Assembly (NCBI GenBank): GCA_025526995.1
Contig: JAHLKG010000002.1
Span: 1,922,001-1,986,000, forward strand
Length of the DNA: 64,000 nt
Reading direction: 5' to 3'
From: Powellomyces hirtus
Lineage: Eukaryota; Chytridiomycota; Chytridiomycetes; Spizellomycetales; Powellomycetaceae
Under the pieces are notes generated by a model. It had not been told where the DNA came from, searched no databases, and saw nothing but the letters and a program-made list of their open reading frames with translations. Both the position numbers and the translations under genes were made by a program. Positions 9,879 through 21,378 of this stretch are shown piece after piece; within the stretch, counting starts at the first letter, position 1; every line of letters begins with the position of its first letter.

Positions 9879-11085
9879 AAAGAGACGTTGGGCATGGTTT
9901 GGGGTCATCTTTTAAGTGAGAATATAAACTGTGACTAGGATTCTTGTCCGATGGATATGTCCTATTTTGTTTGTTGTGCAATCATGAGTAGCTTGAGGGT
10001 TGGTTGTAAGATCATGATGCATGACGGTTGAGCCTTCCATTGAGGGTTGACTATTAGGAAGACATGTTGTTCTACGGACGGTGTGGGAGACGATCGTGAA
10101 TGAGTGCGCCACACAACAGGTGTCCCCCCTTTCCACGTGAACGCACGCGACTGCACGATGAGTCACGCATCCATCCAACCATCACAAGTACTCGTCTGGC
10201 CTGGGCCGGAGCCCTTGATCGAGCGATTCATCCAGGGACAGACCGGGCAGGGGGTCGGAAAAAGCAGGGAGGGTGCGGGGGGGTTCTGTGTGTGTGGGAG
10301 TCGCGTCGTGTGAGTGGGGATGGCGCCTTTGTTGACACGATGCCGTGATTGGATGGAGGGGTACAGACCCTAAATGCAGGATGGCGCCTATCTCTCCTCG
10401 GGATCAGTCCAATTCACGGCGGAGAGATCCCTGCAGCCAATCAGCGGGTGTCAGAGTCATCGCATCAATAAGAGACACGGACGCGTTACTGGCTATTACT
10501 TGCACGCGGCATGGTCACACAAGGCGCGTGGGCAGACCCGCTTATCTCTCTCTCTCTTCGTTGTGCGTTGTGGGACACGGATCTGAGTGCCTGCGTGTGT
10601 TCGTGTGTGTGTGTTTGTGTGGGGGAGCACAATCGATTCCTGCCTCCCAATCGGCCATTCGCCTCAGACAGGCAGATCTCTCTCGTCGACGGTGGGACGA
10701 GGAAGCTTCCGGGTTTATTATGACTTTACGATGATGACCCGTGCGATTCAGAGATCCATGTACGACTGCATTCTCATTACTAAAGATTGTGCCCTCTCGT
10801 GTGAGTAAAGTGGGTTCCTGTTTGTTTGCCTTGTGCTTGCTTGTGGCCTGCCGTTCTTCCTTTCCCACGGTTCCAGTCTCACTCGCTCACTCCACTCCAC
10901 CCCACCGTTTTCCCCCGTCTCCCTCCCACGCCCCCGCCTATATATCTACCCGCTCCCTCGCGCCGCCCCCCTCCGCACCCAGCAGATCTTTTCTTAGATA
11001 ACAGAGAGATACTTCCCATCTACCCCACACCCTCACCCATTCACCTACTCTTTTGTCTCCCACCCATCTTTTTGTCTTTGGGACA
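9879..11085. other. RIC8-GATA intergenic region with long pyrimidine-rich leader
   Basis: No gene seen. Includes a tgtgtgttcgtgtgtgtgt simple stretch near 10600 and, from about 10840 to 11080, a strongly C/T-rich leader directly before the GATA-factor start, typical of a fungal promoter/5' UTR. Confidence 0.5.
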
Positions 11086-11815
11086 ATGTCTGCTGCTACT
11101 GCCGTCGCTCCTACCACCACCGCACCATCCTCCTCAGCGGACATGCTCATGGATTACTACTCGTACCCTCCAAGCGCCCCACCACTGCACGCCGATGCGT
11201 TTGCAAGCTTTGCGCCCATGATTGGTGACAAGATGCAGATGCCCGTCGTCGGCGCTGACGTCAACATGTTCCTCACCTCGGTCATGCCCGACACTTGGCC
11301 TTTGGACTCGCGGGGTAGGTCAACTGCCGTCCCCCCACCTTCCTTACCTAGTGGGAGCTGAGAAACTGACTCTGTGCGATTTGCTATCGAATAGATTATG
11401 GAAGCCCGCTGTCCGCCATGACAATAGCCTCTCCGTCCTCGGACCCGCTCGACGTGTACCTCACGTCTCCTCTTTCCGATACCCTCCTCTTTGAGAATGG
11501 AGACGCGGACAATGACCTGGACTGGTTCACCCATAACATTGCCCCGCGCGACGCCTCGGAACCGTCGCAAGATCCGTCCTCGCATCTGGCGGCATTTCCT
11601 GAATCGGAAACACCACCAGCAGCCAGCACCCCATCCGCGGCAACTGCCTCGCCTGCGATGGTGTTGCCAGCCCCCGTGTCCCCGACCTCCTTCACTCCCA
11701 TCCTCTCCGCTGCACCTGCTTCCACTACCACCACCGACCCATCCACAACTATTCCCGAGCTGAGCTACAGTTCAGCAGCCCAGACCGCGGCTGCCATCGC
11801 CATTGCCATCCATCA

Positions 11816-11848
<33 letters not shown>

Positions 11849-12764
11849 AGCCAACCAGAACCAGCTCAACGGGCAATTCCGCACCACTTCTCCCACACCT
11901 TCCTCCACTGGTCGCGAACTGGCGGCCACACCGTCCCCACCACCCGCGCAACAACCACCCAAACGCCACCAACGACAAAATTCGAACGTGTGCATCAACT
12001 GCGCAACCACAGAAACACCCCTTTGGCGCCGGACGCCCGACTCTGGCAAACCCATCTGTAATGCATGTGGGCTATACTTCAAGACCAACCACCGCATGCG
12101 GCCGGTCAAGATCATTGATCGGGCCAAGCGGCGCGAAAGTGTGCACCCGGACACTGCCAACACCACAACCAACAACAGCACTTCCATCACTTCATCACCA
12201 GTGGCGGCTGCTGTCCCCGCTGTCTCGGCTGCAGCACTGGAATCAATGCCCACACCCAAGATGGAATTCATGGAATGTAGCGACTGGACGCAACAGCAAC
12301 AAGAGCTGTCGTCGGCTGCCACCCAGTCGCTCAACTTTTTTGCGCAGATGCAGCAAGCGCAGCAACAAGCGGTTGTTGTGCCCTTCACTGCTTCCTCTCC
12401 ATCCCCCGTGTGCCTCACCACCTCCACCTCTCTCCCTGCCATCACCACATCGACCACCACCACCACACCACCAACAACAATGCCATCTCGCAAGCGATCT
12501 GGAGCAGACGCATTCGCCTCTCCGCCACCATCGTCTTCGGACGAAGATGAGCACTACTACAACAACGGCACTCTGCCAGACTCGAAACGCCAGACCCTCC
12601 GAACCGCGTTCGAGCAGTCGGTCGACCAGGACAATGACGCGTTCCGAACCCGCGTCAAGCAGCTCGCGGCGGGGGACGCCAGGATCCTCCTGCAGGTGCT
12701 GCAAGAACGGTGTGATATTGTTCGAGAATGCGTCCAAGCTGCCGCGGCTGCTGCTGATTGCTGA
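11086..12764 (+). CDS. GATA-type zinc finger transcription factor
   Basis: Exons 11086-11314 and 11395-12764 (donor GTAGGT, acceptor AATAG; phase 1), 532 residues. A single GATA finger at about residues 276-301 reads CINC...LWRRTPDSG...CNACGLYFK, a C-x2-C-x18-C-x2-C loop (fungal class IVb spacing) followed by the basic tail MRPVKI..RAKRR. The N-terminal half is Ser/Thr/Pro-rich with an acidic patch ([12 protein letters not shown]) and a Gln run near residues 217-227, typical of activation regions. The C-terminus ends in a predicted helix. Nuclear DNA binding at GATA sites is expected by family; the regulon (nitrogen, iron or light) cannot be told. The start was chosen at the ATG in GGGACAATGTCT. 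Confidence 0.9.
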
Positions 12765-13224
12765 TTTGTCAGTCAGTAGTCGGACACGTCATCTATCCCG
12801 CTGCTTGTGTGTGATCAATCCCCCTCCCCCCTCCCTCGAACCTCCTCACCACTACTATTTTGTACAGTAATTTTCCTTCCCCACCCCTTTGTTGTCTGCG
12901 CCGCTCGCCCGTGTCGTTCTTCGTTTGTACCATATCTATATATCATGAAAGAAACATTGCATTATCATTACTATCATTACCACCATCCTTCAAAACTTTC
13001 CTCTGTGTGTGATGTTTGTTCCTTTCTGTTCGCGGCCTGACATCTGGTTCCAAACAACGCTGGAAAATAACTTGTCATACCAACAGACCATCACAAATTG
13101 GTGAAGCGTAGCAGTAATTAACCGTTAATGTGTGGGAAGTATGTACAAAAAAACATGGGACAAGATCGATCGATCGTTGGCGGTTCAATCACCCGCCCCG
13201 CATCGCCCAACCCGCGTTTTCCAT
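12765..13224. other. Convergent 3' regions of the GATA factor and TRM112
   Basis: No gene seen between the two stops; the region is C/T-rich then AT-rich and should hold both 3' UTRs. Confidence 0.5.
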
Positions 13225-13847
13225 CTAGATCTCATGGTCCTGGAGCAGCATGTTGGGCACACCGTCCTTGATCGGGTATACGTGCCCGCAGCCGTTGCAG
13301 ACCATGTCGGCTTCTTTGATTCGGGTCTGGGAGGAAAGCCAGTGTGAGAGATGTGTGGTTTGTGGGGTGTGGAGAGATGGGGGATAGCATTTACCTCCAA
13401 AGCGACTTTGTGGATCAGTTGCAGGTCGGCTTGGGTTGGTTCGGTGGGTATTTCGGCGGGGAGTTCGGCTACGCCCAACTATCAAACAAAACACAAGTCC
13501 CAAAAAAAAAGCGCCACACACAAATAGAAAAAACCACATTGTTCAGCACCCGTCGTTTCGGGCTCCATGCCACACAACACACACACACCTCAAACGCCGT
13601 CTTCCGCAACACGGCCCAATCCAATTTCGGCATCAATCTCGTGACGAATTCCGCATTGAACTCCGCATCCAGCTGCTCGAGCTCGGCGTTGCGGATGGCG
13701 AGCGGGTACGATTGGCCCTGCGGACAGGATTTGGCGTGGCATTGAAGCATGTTGTGTGTTATGAGTCTGGGTAAAAAAGCGAACCAAGAAAAAAACAGCG
13801 TGAGTGAACGAGGCGCCGGGGCATGCGGAAACCAATCCGGACCTCAT
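13225..13847 (-). CDS. TRM112: TRM112, zinc-binding activator of tRNA/rRNA/eRF1 methyltransferases
   Basis: Exons (minus): 13847-13843, 13766-13589, 13478-13395, 13326-13225, total 122 residues. The joined start MRLITHNMLQC is the family hallmark; FNAEFVTRLMPKLDWAVL, LGVAELPAEIP and the end MVCNGCGHVYPIKDGVPNML complete it. Zinc ligands C11 and C16 and the C-x2-C pair are all present. Trm112 stabilises Trm9, Trm11, Mtq2 and Bud23 and acts in cytosol and nucleus. The first coding exon is only ATGAG (5 nt), followed by a 76-bp intron with donor GTCCGG and acceptor ACCCAG. It was chosen because it restores the conserved start exactly; the later ATG (MLQC) would delete part of the zinc domain. 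Confidence 0.92.
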
Positions 13848-15348
13848 GATTGTGCGAGGATGTGGGGTGCGAGCGTGCGCGTACGGGCGACTTCTGGGAA
13901 ATGTTGAATGTCAAATGAGGAACTTGCACAAAAAAATAAAAATAAAAAAAATAAGGAAAAGGAGGAAGAGTTGACACTTTCCCCTTCATAGTCACGTGAT
14001 GTGTCTGGAGAAATGGTATGGCATATATGTAGCATATTGACAATCAAGGAACTAGTGTGGCTGTGCATGGTGACTAAAACAGCACGTGATTGCAAAAGTT
14101 ACTTCCACGTGCCGCATGGCGTGACGTCACTGGGTTGCCGCTGGCTAAGCGTGTCCGTGGAGCACTCCGACAGCCATGGCAAAATGGGTGCACACTTACT
14201 CATCTCACCCCCATGCACTCTCCATCGGGAAGAGCTTAACGTCAGAGCATGATGTCATGCCATCCCCCCCCATCTCACGAACTGCAGATCATCCCACATG
14301 CATTTTCACATTGCTGCTATGAACATGGGGATCTACACGAGCGGATCGCCACCCATGACCTAAACCTTTGCCCCCACAAAAGAGTGTCATCGCTTTTCCC
14401 AATGGGATACGACAAGGGTGGGTGGGGAGGGGGGGGGGGGCATCTACCCGCGGCCTAAAAGACAAGCACGGCTGCTTTACTATTGCCGTTCATGCCAAGC
14501 GCGCTTTCGAGGCAGAGAGAGAGGCGAACGTCAATAATGATCGCCACTTTGTCTCCCACATTGGCACGCGTTTCTTTTTCACCCCAAAATGGAAATTGAC
14601 ACTACCCGACCGTACTCGCTCTTCTCGCTTGCCTCTTTCCTCGCGTTCTAGACCCTTGCTATGTTGTCGTTGTCGCTGACCAGATTTCTGGTAACACCCC
14701 GTCGACCCCGCCCATCTTCCTTTTGACGTTTGCCACCCCACCCACCCCTCGCCACTGCACTACACAACTCATCCTTTTGCCGCCGCTAATGCATTTTACT
14801 CTTCCCCTGTCCCCGCCTTGGCTTTGTGGGTTACAGCCGACCCCGTCCGCTTTCTATTCTTTTTTTATTGCGTATTGGGGTGTGCGGTGGCTTTTTCGCC
14901 CCGGAGCCTCCGCCTGACTCATTCACATTGACTCGGGTGGTTTCCCGCCCCCCCCCCCCCCTTGCACTCACTCATGTGCGCATCATCAGAAGAACGAGTA
15001 CGAGTACCACCGGTTGCATCACTGTAGAGTGGGTGCTGTTTTCGGTCGGGGTTTCTTCTAACACCCCCATCACTGCGTCGTATATAGAAGGGAAGGTGTG
15101 TTGCTGGCTGCCCTCCTCTCTTAGTTTGAGGTTGTGTGGGGTTACGTGTGCTCGTGGTCCCTTTGGTTTTTCGATCTGCGAGTAGTACGACTCGCGAGTC
15201 CCTTTTTTGCTCATCATCCATTCCCCGTTTTCTGTTTGGGGTTTGCAACAGCTGCAGGCACATCCACATTCTTCTTCCATCATCATCTTTTCGGTTCTTG
15301 CCCCCCTCACTCCGCGCGGGTTGAGAGTTATCCCAGCGCCGCCGCTTC
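13848..15348. other. Divergent promoter region between TRM112 and the next gene
   Basis: No gene seen. Several CACGTG/TCACGTGA E-box-like palindromes (about 13993, 14081, 14106) lie on the TRM112 side. Pyrimidine-rich sequence lies on the other side, with a C-run at 14949-14962 and a TATATA-like motif near 15081. Confidence 0.45.
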
Positions 15349-16557
15349 ATGAGTGCTAATCGCGGGGCAAGCGGCATCGACACTGACCTCCTCGATGGTC
15401 ATCATCCTATAGATGAAATACTAGACGCGGCGGCAGGAGATCAGAACGATCCATCACAACGAGAACAACAACATCAACATCAACAACAACAGCAACAACA
15501 ACAAGGGCATGTTTATTGGGGAGGTGCGGGAGGAGGAGGATACCCCACTGCGACGGCAGATACGTGGCCGCACCATCTACCTGCCGCCCATCAGCACCAG
15601 CAGATCCCGTCGCAAGCATACTACAATCAACAGCAACCGCATCTGCATCAGCCATCGGTTCCGTCGCGCGGTGGCCAGCAAGCGCAGCAGCAGCAGCAGC
15701 CGCATTCTCACGATTATGCTCCAGCAGGCTACGCTGGCTATGAGCATGGCTGTACAGTGTCGGAACCGAACTCCTCGGCTTCTCACAACCCGACGCAACC
15801 AGCGTTTTACACGTCGGACGCCGCGCAGCCACCGTATCGGACTGCGAATAACCATGCCCCACCGTTTCCAGATCACCAGCATCATCAATATCAACATCAG
15901 CAACCACCACCACCACCACCGCAACAATACCAACAACAACCAGGCGACCACCCACCCCGCAACCTCAACGCCACCATCACCACCGTCCTCTCCCTCCTCG
16001 ACGCCGAACACCACCGGCAACACAAGCACCACATCCACCAAATCGACTACATGCACCACATGGGGCTCCCCACCCACCCCGAAACCCCACCTACATCCGA
16101 CGACCTCACCGAATGGCGGCTCTCGGCCCTCCGCGACCACGCCACCCACATCCACATCGCAACCTCCCGCCTCCGCGCCGCAACCGACGCCAGAACACAG
16201 ATCATGAATGAACGCCTCGCGAGGAGCTATGAACGCCAGCAGATCGAGACGGTCAGGAGAGATACCTCCATTGAAGGGAGAGCCACCAGAAGGGGCATGG
16301 TGTTTCATCGACCGGATAGAGCGAATCGATCCACCCCAGCTGCGCCATCTTCTTCAGAACCGGTTGCCCCGTCCTCGTCGTCCGAGTCCCTCCTCCTCGA
16401 CAACTTGAACCCCACATCAGCAGCGAGTCTGACAACCACCCCGCGTCGCGGCGCCTCGCGGTCGTCGGTTTCGGCCGGACATCCTAGCACCTCGTCGCAT
16501 CGACGTAAATCGGAGAATGAACGGGGCGTGGGTCACGAGGAACCGGAGGGACAATGA
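15349..16557 (+). CDS. Gln/His-rich protein of unknown function
   Basis: A single open frame of 402 residues. Residues 1-200 are low complexity with poly-Gln, Gln/His and Pro runs (encoded by mixed CAA/CAG). Residues about 205-310 form a compact charged stretch (NATITTVLSLLDAEHHRQHK, then TEWRLSALRDHATHIHIATS, then NERLARSYERQQIETVRRD) with heptad-like hydrophobic spacing that suggests helices or a coiled coil. The tail is Ser-rich. The GC-rich third-position bias matches neighbouring genes. No domain recognised; a nuclear or condensate-type regulator is one guess from composition only. No intron seen. Confidence 0.6.
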   Translation: MSANRGASGIDTDLLDGHHPIDEILDAAAGDQNDPSQREQQHQHQQQQQQQQGHVYWGGAGGGGYPTATADTWPHHLPAAHQHQQIPSQAYYNQQQPHLHQPSVPSRGGQQAQQQQQPHSHDYAPAGYAGYEHGCTVSEPNSSASHNPTQPAFYTSDAAQPPYRTANNHAPPFPDHQHHQYQHQQPPPPPPQQYQQQPGDHPPRNLNATITTVLSLLDAEHHRQHKHHIHQIDYMHHMGLPTHPETPPTSDDLTEWRLSALRDHATHIHIATSRLRAATDARTQIMNERLARSYERQQIETVRRDTSIEGRATRRGMVFHRPDRANRSTPAAPSSSEPVAPSSSSESLLLDNLNPTSAASLTTTPRRGASRSSVSAGHPSTSSHRRKSENERGVGHEEPEGQ

Positions 16558-17969
16558 GTTCCGTGGGGCGCCCCCAAACCCGTAGAATAACAAGAGACTT
16601 AGACAGACATCGAAAACGTGTCAGCCAGACCCCTGTCACATATCGGCACCGTTTTTAGATTGTAAACCTCTCTTCTATTTGATTTTATTTTTTTATTGTT
16701 GCTCTTTTACACCCAAATAGATACCATTCCCTGATTCTCTATCTGGCGTTGATTATCATATCATTCCAAGTTGGGACATTGATTCTTGGGCCGACTCTGA
16801 ACCCTTGCAAGGCCACTGTTGTGCACTAAAGTCCAGGCGGCTAGCATGCCCGTCTTTTCTCTTTTATATTTCATATACACACACACACACAAGGTAGGCA
16901 TACACAGTTCCCGACTCTCACTCATGTTTCGTTGCCATTAACAGTGCGCACCCTATTGGTTTCAGGAGCACGCGCCACGGTGCTTACAAGACTCACAAAA
17001 AGGCGGACGCGCCATTACCACCACCACAACGACCACTCCCCATCCCCACGCCATCCCAAAGATCTAAGTCGTTACCGTGTATAGCATTCGCGGTCTCATC
17101 TCATCTAATTCGACCATGACGTCTTACTGACGCGTGCGACAAGCCGCTGGAGACGTATTCACTCCTTGAACCCGCGCTGTTACTGCATGCAGCGGTTAGA
17201 GTAAATTCTTGGTTGGTCACAAGTGCGTACCTCCTTCTCAACCGCCAGTGAGCATACCGTGCCTCAACGAGGAAGGCCTCAAGGAGGAAGTCAGGTTGAG
17301 ACAAACCCGATCCCGTCTCCTTCTCCACGAAAACGCACTCTGCGTTGGAATCACCACGGATTGGACGCCCGATAAGTCCCTTGAGCTGCGCAGCAGGGTT
17401 GGACGGCCGAGACGGGGATTAGGTGGACGGTGCCTGCAGGTGGGTGCTTTCTGGTGAGGGGAGGTGGTGTGGCGTTGTAGTGTGTGGGAGAGGTAAAGAT
17501 GGAGAGAAACAATTTGCATAGTCGCGGAGAGCTGAACGTGATCTTTGCAAATGTTGGAGATGTAGGCTTATGAAGACCATGGCGAAGAGACTCAAAAGGC
17601 ATTGTCCCTCATTGTCGCGCAAGCCCTGGGCAAGGGCTGCGGAACGTCATTCTTTAGACAGAAGGTACCAACCGGTTATCTTCCTTTTGCATTGCATTTG
17701 TTTTGGAACAGTAAATGTGGAGTATGTGACTGAATGTTTGACGATGAGCGTTCGTCACGGTGCCTCCACGTTCCATCAGCAAGTGAGCGCGCGCGAGCCA
17801 ACGGACCGTGAAGTGATCATGTAGTATCGTGAACCCATGTTGCGAAGCATCTGGGAGACCTTCTAAGAGGCTTTCATCAAGTGCGCCTTGCCGGTGCGGT
17901 GCCCATGGTGCGCGGCTGCTGGTGGGTGTATACGTGTCGGGTACGGACCAGGCAGCCTCGCATATGGGC
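16558..17969. other. Intergenic, gene-poor
   Basis: Holds the 3' UTR of the Gln/His-rich gene, a (CA)n run at about 16877-16891, and short overlapping frames on both strands without recognisable domains. Confidence 0.4.
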
Positions 17970-18215
17970 ATCATGTCATCCAAACCGTGCCCGCGATGCT
18001 ATTTAAGGATAGACTGTGGTGATTTCGGTACAAACCTGCCGATGAGGAAATAGCGGCTGGGAGGTTCTGACACTCCTGATATGCGGGCTTCGCAGGACCT
18101 TGATCAACCCCACCGCTATATTGGTAATAGAAGAGATCCAGAAGACTGAGCTCTTCTCCAACGAGATGCCGCGCTTGTGAATGGCCCTCGCACACAGATC
18201 CTTTCTCACCACCAC
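17970..18215 (-). pseudogene. Possible glutathione S-transferase C-terminal remnant
   Basis: On minus, the peptide CEGHSQARHLVGEELSLLDL followed by FYYQYSGGV resembles the GST C-terminal pattern (vYE..L....YLaGdefSlADl.hlPY). The flanking frames are interrupted, no thioredoxin-fold N-terminal half is seen, and the end of the frame shows no conserved C-terminus. If correct this is a decayed or partial gene. The resemblance is short and was judged by eye. Confidence 0.3.
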
Positions 18216-19353
18216 ATGGACTGGATCATCAATCCGCGTCTCGAAAGCTGCCCTGTGTGATCAGAACCCTGTGGGCAGCGTATCCGATCTCGAGGGCGAC
18301 GGCGAGACCATTGAGGATTGGGTCATTAAGTATGTCGCAAGCACCTCCAACACGCACTGCGGCCAAGTTTCTCTGGCCGCGCGGTCCGATTTGATCCATA
18401 CTCATGAAGACCTGCCGGCATCCAAGGTGGCCGTGTTCAAGCCACTTTTGGGTTGTCTGCTGCGATCAGCACCCATCAAGATGACAAGATCCAATAGAAG
18501 CGCTTTTTGGTCAAATCTGATCCGGGCAGTCGCACTTTGTAAACTCTTGACCAAGGGAACTTTTGCTTTTTGAAACCTGAGGGACTGGATATGGTTTTGA
18601 CAGGCGGTTCCGAGTTGTTGAAGTCTGCTGTTTGTATTACGAACGCTGGGGAAGATTGTGGACCAGAGACAAGAGTCAAAAACTCATACCATTCAGCAGG
18701 GATGCTGTTCCTTTTGGCTGTTTTTCTTTTTATCTGTTTTTAGCTCTTTTTTTTTTTTTTTTTTTTTTTGTCAAAACAACAGCTTGAATAGCTGTGAATC
18801 TTATGCTTCAAGAGTTTTCAGTATTTTGCATACTCCTTTGATACAGATGAAGCAGAAATTATTCAGAATACATCAACATGTTTGCAATTCTTCACTAATT
18901 GCCAAAGTTGTTGGTCACCTGTACCCTGTAATTTTGATACTTTTTGATGAAGGTTCACTTCATTGCTGATGTCACAAGATAGCTCAGAAACAGGTATTTG
19001 AAAGCATATGCAGGTTTCAAAGTTACCAATCCACCGCAAAACTTGCAAGTAGGCACACTGAAGGATAAATTGCCAGAAGGTCAGACATTAAAAAGCAAGT
19101 AGCAAAGAGCAAAAGGTAATGTGTTGCCAATAGTATAAAAAGGTAAAGTCTTTTTGAGAACAGGGATGAGAGTAAAGAGCTCCCAGGCTTAAAAGCAAAA
19201 AGGGAGAAGGTTACAGCTGCTCTGGAACCATGGAAAACAAAGGAGATGCGCAAATAAAAGAAACAAAGGGGTGAATGCAAAAGGCCTTATGTCACAATGC
19301 CAGGAGAACAATGGGAACCAGGTGGAGCCCACGTTATCAAAGATGTGTGGTAT
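18216..19353. other. Intergenic, including poly(T) and AT-rich DNA
   Basis: A plus frame at 18181-18573 (130 codons) has no recognised domain and overlaps the GST-like remnant on the other strand. A T-run lies at about 18748-18769, and from there the composition turns AT-rich toward the copia LTR. No gene supported. Confidence 0.4.
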
Positions 19354-19715
19354 TGGAATGTTGAGCCTTGCGTACTCAATGTTAGTCCTTACATTATATT
19401 CTGACTTGGAATCTCTGGCTAGGGTGCATGACTGTTATACTTGTAACGCTAAGAGCTGAAATTGAACTATGTGTGATTATGTGATTGAAGAAAAAGTAGA
19501 TTAGACCAGTCAACAAGCAAAACATTACTGAAAAGACTAAAATCTAGAAGTATATTTCCATTCATACATCTCCATGCATCTGACAACGTTACGCCATTAT
19601 TTGCATCACATAAAAGTTCTGTAATCCCTTTATGAAGGCAATACAAGCAGAGTGTCCCCAAATTTGGCCAATCCTCTGCATTTCCAATAAAGTCCTGAAA
19701 GTGCTAAAGTTTTCA
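19354..19715 (+). repeat. Copia-family LTR, copy B (5' LTR)
   Basis: About 362 bp, starting TGGAATGTTGAG and ending ...AGTTTTCA, then a 3-nt gap and the primer site. It is the 5' LTR of the gag fragment that follows. Confidence 0.85.
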
Positions 19716-19718
19716 ATA

Positions 19719-19732
19719 GCTTATGAGCCCTG
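19719..19732 (+). promoter_or_regulatory. Copia primer binding site (tRNA-iMet anticodon arm type), one mismatch
   Basis: GCTTATGAGCCCTG is one base different from GGTTATGAGCCCTG in copy D and is complementary to the anticodon arm CAGGGCTCATAACC of eukaryotic initiator methionine tRNA rather than to its 3' end. Drosophila copia and yeast Ty5 are known to prime this way with a half tRNA. Confidence 0.65.
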
Positions 19733-19835
19733 AGAACACTGGTTGCATTCAAATCATTCTCTCTTCATAAAACCTGGAAACTACCAGTCTTTTGTCAAAT
19801 TCAAGTGCCAAGAAAGTACCGAGCACACTGTCAAA

Positions 19836-20870
19836 ATGACTACTGTAAGATGTCTCATTCAAGGAGTGCAGGGCCGCCAACAAGCCTGTCAGACTATTCA
19901 GGAAGCCAAACAGGGTTCTGATGCTAAAGGAGATATTCACAATGATGCCTCAATTTACCATGATTCCCATGACACAGATGCCAATGTGGGTGAGATGAAT
20001 GCTAGAGAAATTCATGCAGAAATGGCAACAGAACTGACCAGACCACAGATTGACATAGTCATGCACCTTCTGCAAAGGTTCAAGATAGAAATGGACAAAA
20101 AGTTTGACCATCAGATGGAGAAGTTGGAAAAGACTCTTTTGACTAAGTCAAATCCTTTTGCTACAATACTTTCCCATCAACACAAAAAAATTCAAAAAAG
20201 GAAATACTCACATCAACGGTTACAATCTATCCATTTCACCGATGAGAAGCCCAAAAGTGGGCCATGAGTACCTTTTCGTGCAACATCACCAAACTCACAG
20301 CAAAGTTGAAACTTCAGTTGCTCCCTACTTTTGTCTGTCTTCCCCAACGGAGAGCACCACAACTACAAACAGCCAAAAAAGCAAAGACCGTGAAGCTCAG
20401 CGCACATCATTCAAATTCTTTGAATCAGCGATCCACGCAGTCTTGACATTTGACAGAACAGGAAATTTCTCAAAACTCGTCAATTTTGTTGATCAAGTCG
20501 ATGTGGTCTTCCACCTCCAATCTGTACCTGGAGAAGAAAACCTCTCTTTCATATTCAGCAACCTCACTGGCACTGCAAAACAATGGTACTGCAACTACTG
20601 CAAGAAGGCTGAAGCAGGAAAATATCCCCCCATCACAAATTGGCAAACTTTCAAATGACTTTTCCTCCAGCGTTATCAACTGATCAATTACAAGAAAACT
20701 CTACTCTCTTTCTTTGAAAGCTACAACAAGGAAGCCATACCATTGCACAATACAATCTTGTGCGGAGGTCCAACCAAAGCATAGTACAACAGAAGGAAGC
20801 TAGCTTGACGTTCTCTATGACAAGGGTTCTTTGTATTGTGTTATTGTTGTTAAGTCTGAATGGTGGGTGA
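19836..20870 (+). pseudogene. Copia gag fragment (plus orientation), frame-shifted
   Basis: Begins MTTVRCLIQGVQ at 19836, continues through DIVMHLLQRFKIEMDKKFDH to a stop near 20267, then the homologous gag resumes in another frame (TSFKFFESAIHAVLTFDRTG, FSNLTGTAKQWYCNYCKKAE, PITNWQTFK) with further stops. The TAKQWY/NWQTF block is the conserved copia gag core and matches the minus-strand gag at 26522-25400 segment by segment. The element is cut off on its 3' side before protease; LTR C follows in opposite orientation. Confidence 0.8.
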
Positions 20871-20916
20871 AAGAAGATCTATACCAAGAAGAAAAGAAAA
20901 TTGCTGTGCACTCTAT

Positions 20917-21276
20917 TGGAGATATCGACGTTTCCAGTACTTTATCGGAAATGCAGAGGATTGGACAAATTCAAGGCAGCCTCCAGTATACTCTGTAAAA
21001 GGGGTATACAGAGCTCTTCTGTGATGCAGATGATGATGTAGCGTTGTCAAATGCACAGAGATGTAATATATGTGGATGTGTTTTTATGTCTTAAGTCTTA
21101 TCGGTAATGTCTTGCTTGTCAAGCGTTCTAATCTATTTTTTCTCCAATCACGTGATCACACGTGATGCAATCAAGCTTTTAACGTTACCGGTATCACGGT
21201 CACGCCTTGTAGCCGAAGAATTCAAGATGGATTTAATGTAAGGACTAACGTTGAGTACGCAAGGCTCAACATTCCA
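20917..21276 (-). repeat. Copia-family LTR, copy C
   Basis: About 360 bp, TGGAGATATC...AACATTCCA on plus. Its right-hand ~130 bp (from about 21146) are almost identical to LTR H at 28890-29248, while the left part is clearly more diverged. Confidence 0.85.
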
Positions 21277-21378
21277 ATAAGCAAAACATCAGCTGTCCCA
21301 CAGAGTTGTTCCTAGAAAAACTTTCATCATTAAGGAATTGTGCAATATCTGGAAAAATCAAAGTGATGGGATTGCAAT

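Noticed and set aside
17829..18573. Plus-strand frames at 17829 and 18181 as a host gene
   Set aside because: No recognisable domain and no clear join; the minus strand of the same stretch has a weak GST-like match, so neither was promoted to a gene.
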